Position numbers and translations under genes: made by a program. From contig JAVHKY010000013.1 in assembly GCA_035079385.1 (NCBI GenBank), forward strand, positions 558,001 to 622,000: DNA of 64,000 nt. The letters run 5' to 3'. Positions within the stretch are counted from its first letter, which is position 1; each line of letters starts with the position of its first letter. The notes below the pieces were generated by a model. The model was given only the letters and a program-made list of their open reading frames with translations, searched no databases and was not told the origin of the DNA. Below, piece after piece: positions 60,800 to 64,000 of this stretch. The stretch comes from Aspidiotus rigidus. Lineage: Eukaryota; Arthropoda; Insecta; Hemiptera; Diaspididae.

Positions 60800-63700
60800 G
60801 AAGAGAACGAATTACATCTGATGCGAGGATGGGGATAATGAGGGCTTGTTTCCTCTCATCGACGACACGTGAATGAACGCATGGTCAAGGACTGAAATTA
60901 CATGAACAACTTCATCGAGGTCATACCGATGATTTTTCTTCAATAATTTTCTTCATCTTTGGAAAAATAAACTGAATTGATTTATAGGGATTAAAAAAAC
61001 TTTATTATGTAGCTGTCAGAGAGCAGAAAATTAACCTTGGACCTAATAGATACGAAAACAGATTTTAGATCCCACGATGTGAGCCGTTTCTCCTCATTTC
61101 AGAAAGAAATGTCCATGCCTTGAGGACTTGAATCCATTTTTGAAGATCAATATTAATAAAAGTAGATAAACTTCTGGTGAGTAACAAGGTAAATTACCTT
61201 CCGTGGAATGCAGATTTAAAGTCGCCTACAATTTATTCATTTTCATAGTTTTATAGTGGATCGAATGATTTGTGGATGCGAAACATGCATGTCGACTGTA
61301 GAGACTAGATTACAAGATGAAGAGATAGTGGGAGACCGGGACATTACCGTGGCTAGGCAATACTGTCTGTCGGTCTCTTTCTGTCTCTTCATTATCTAGT
61401 CTGTAGACTCAGTACAGTCGTTATGCATACGTCGCATTAATAAATTGGGCGATCCGCTCCAGTATTTTTGAATTTTTGCGAGTCGACGAGCCTCAAAATA
61501 ATATTTTTGAGTTTTTTGAATTTCAACATTGCATATTTTACAGCAAGTTATACTTTTGGAATCTTCTTTCCATAAATCTCGAAATTTTTTCTCCTCAACG
61601 AATTTTATGATTAAAAATGTTTCCATGATTAGATTAAGTGACTCCCTCCCCCTTTTTTCCACTGAAAATATTTCATAGACTTTGCATGCTTCGAGTTTGA
61701 GGGCATTAAACCATCGTGGAACCCGACGGCGTAGTGGGTCTGTTGGCAGCAAAAAATTCCAAAAATATAAAAAAATATTAATAAAAGGTTGAAGCACGAG
61801 TATTTTTGACTTTTTAATTTCTAATTTAGTATTTCGACTATCCCCACTTCTTTATCGCCTATCGATGAAACGACTTTGGCAATTCGGCCAGTATCCCCCC
61901 CCCCCTTTTACCTCACATAAAAAAAGTGTTCAACAACGCTGCTGCTGGTACGAAAGTCTTGATGTATAGTTGCAGCATGGAATTATGGAACCTTAATTGT
62001 CGTAAGTACAGCAGGAATCACTCCTTGGAGTGAGCCTGACTGAACAGGATATGAATGTCTGAAGTTAATTAGGTCTTGAAAATTGCGCAGTCAGCTTTGA
62101 TTAAAGTTTATGAGGCAGGTATTTTCTTGACGATATGTTTCAACAAGTCAGTCCGAGAGAGACCGATAGTTGAAAATTCTTTCAAAGCACCGATTTCTTA
62201 TTAAAAGAAGGGCAAACAACTGGAACAAACAAGATGTAAATCGTCAAATGATGATTAACTATAGCGCAGGAATCAGATGATTTATTAATTTAAGAAGGAA
62301 CTTTATTACACCGTATAATAATGTGAATGTTTGCATACCTAATAATTAAGCGCCCTCGATCGATTCGGACGAATTCAAGATTGTACTTATATTAGTTGAA
62401 AATTCGACCTGAATAAATTCGTATCCTTTTTCTGAGTAAGTTAAGCACATTTCAGCTTTTGAAAGATTACCGATCCTAGGAACAACATTATTATCCTATC
62501 GCTTCGATCTTCTTGCATCTACCATACGCTTAAGCGTGCAGCTTATACATAGGGTACCAAAATTAAAAAAAAATACCAATAATTTTGAATGGAGTCCAAA
62601 ATTCTTCCGCATATAATTAAGTACTTTATATTGAAATTCAGATTTCATTTCGAACGAGAACGTTTAAATCGGAATTCAACTTCGAGCCTTTGCTTATACT
62701 GAACAGAGCGACGAGCTTTTAGACAAATCATCCTCTCGGCGGTATTTCATCTAGCATGTTGAAGTGATGTGATCAGGTTAGCGGTGGTAGGTACGTGCGG
62801 CTCTTGCTGCATTAATATTCTTAAAATAGATCAGCCTCCCTCCGCGATGATTCTGTTCGTCGTCGAGCGAAAACAAACGTACATACATATGATTTTATAT
62901 TAATACGCACGCATACAGACGGTGTGCGAAAGTTCTCTGCCCAATTGTCGCGATTCTCCGTGACCAGCTAAGGCCAAAAGAAAGTTGATATAACCTCTTC
63001 CCTGTGAACCCACTCTGGCGATAAACAAACACAAGACTCGGACGCAATTTTCGTGAGTCAAAAATTTTTTCGAACGTTCTGTGTTGCAGTTTGACGATTC
63101 GCGAGTATCGGTGAAGTGCGCGACTTCTTTCGAATTTTTTAATCAATTTTTTTTTTTTTTTTCCTATTTATATCCGAAGTAAGTACCGCTTTTCTATTTT
63201 TCCGTTTTTGATAACATGATCGTAGGGTACATCCCAGTCGAACTAGATTTAAATATTGAATCAAAATTGTTCGCGAGAAATCAGTTATTGATGAGAAGCC
63301 TTCAAGAAATTTCTCATCGGCTTCTTTTTTTCGTTTATTCAGAAAATTTCATTTTGACCTCCGATGTTCCACCGATCTCACATTACCAAATTAGAGAGTC
63401 TTTTAAGATTTCGGAATTTTTGAGTACCTACATTTTTTTATTTTTAGAATATTGGCATTTGTCCACCACCAATAAAATTTTCTATCAGATCATTTCGTTT
63501 TATGACAGACCTCTGCAATGTGTGAGCAACTCGAAGATGAATATTGATATTTTATAGTATTTTATCATCGTCATCATTACGTCCTCTCTCCATTGGTACA
63601 ATTGTACGCATTTCTTCTATCTACAACAAATAATATTTTCTATTTTACACGAAGAATTATTGAGATTGATACGAGTAAGCCCCTATTGTTTTTCTATCAG

Positions 63701-64000
63701 TAGCAATGCAAAAAAAAGAAAAAAAGCTTTCTGACTTGATGATAATTATGAGTTGGAGGGTTTCTTCGAAACTACGAGACATAATATGTACTCAATAAGT
63801 AGAAATGAATTCCGCACAGTCGGTACGAAGCACGTGTTGTGCGTTGTTAAGATTAATTTTTTCCATTAAAAAATTTTTCACACGTTACGTGATCGTAATT
63901 AATTTCTACTTATTGATGATAATGAATTTTCGTCTCGTTTTCTTAGTATTTGACCTGTTTTCTTACTACTCGCTTTCATTCGTATTATCCTGGCAATGTT
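60800..64000. other. Downstream flank, no gene recognised
   Basis: AT-rich. Contains a hairpin of about 144 bases at 61285-61428 and, on the minus strand at 61396-61797, a 133-codon frame with VPRWFNALKLEACK, which faintly resembles retrotransposon linker sequence. Nothing else could be assigned. Confidence 0.4.
61285..61428. repeat. Long inverted repeat (hairpin)
   Basis: Outer arms ATGCATGTCGACTGT / ACAGTCGTTATGCAT and inner arms GAGACTAGAT...ATGAAGAGATAG...GAGACCG / CGGTCTC...CTGTCTCTTCAT...ATCTAGTCT pair with small bulges around a loop of about 32 bases. Either strand could fold. No coding sequence. Confidence 0.5.

Noticed and set aside
61330..61375. Resemblance of the 61285-61428 hairpin loop (ATTACCG...AATACTGTC) to miR-8/miR-200
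   Set aside because: The matching bases are in the loop rather than paired arms and spacing is wrong; most likely chance.

Overview
The window holds two complete, same-strand, tandem copies of a muscle myosin heavy chain gene (Mhc) from an AT-rich animal genome. The organism is almost certainly an insect: the exon sets with near-duplicate alternatives fall where Drosophila Mhc exons 3, 7, 9, 11, 15 and 18/19 fall, and the protein is insect-like along its whole length. The order of insect cannot be fixed from the sequence. No other host gene is supported. || Layout. 1-530: upstream sequence without recognised content. 532-1046: putative TATA promoter, leader exon and intron 1 of copy 1. 1075-26349: Mhc copy 1, assembled as 35 coding exons per long transcript (1964 residues). 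26350-29100: 3'UTR and repeat-rich spacer. 29100-36155: putative second TATA promoter and a long 5' intron. 36185-59319: Mhc copy 2, again 35 coding exons (1965 residues). 59320-64000: 3'UTR, a decayed non-LTR retrotransposon piece, a long hairpin and unassigned sequence. Exons are numbered e1-e36 in transcript order, the same way in both copies. || The main observation is an asymmetric pair. Copy 1 has alternative exons at six sites: two for e2, two for e8, two for e12, three for e18, two for e26, and a stop-containing cassette e35 before the long tail exon e36. That allows up to 96 combinations. Copy 2 has one version of each motor-domain exon (e2, e8, e12, e18) but keeps both rod alternatives (e26a/b and e35/e36), so at most 4 combinations. 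Exon lengths match between copies except in loop 1 (e5), loop 2 (e14) and the tail tip. Rod protein is almost unchanged (3 differences in 116 residues in e29, 4 in 147 in e33) although introns no longer align. This fits an old duplication under purifying selection, followed by division of labour: a splice-diversified motor gene and a fixed-motor gene. || Other signals: GC rather than GT splice donors at e18a, e18b, copy 2 e18 and copy 1 e24; in-frame ATGs just upstream of e21 in both copies, which could start a headless myosin rod protein; a 50-nt 3'UTR block kept at 48/50 identity; a sense-strand intronic hairpin of about 40 bp with G-U wobble pairs; and a set of transposon insertions, several with readable ends and target-site duplications.
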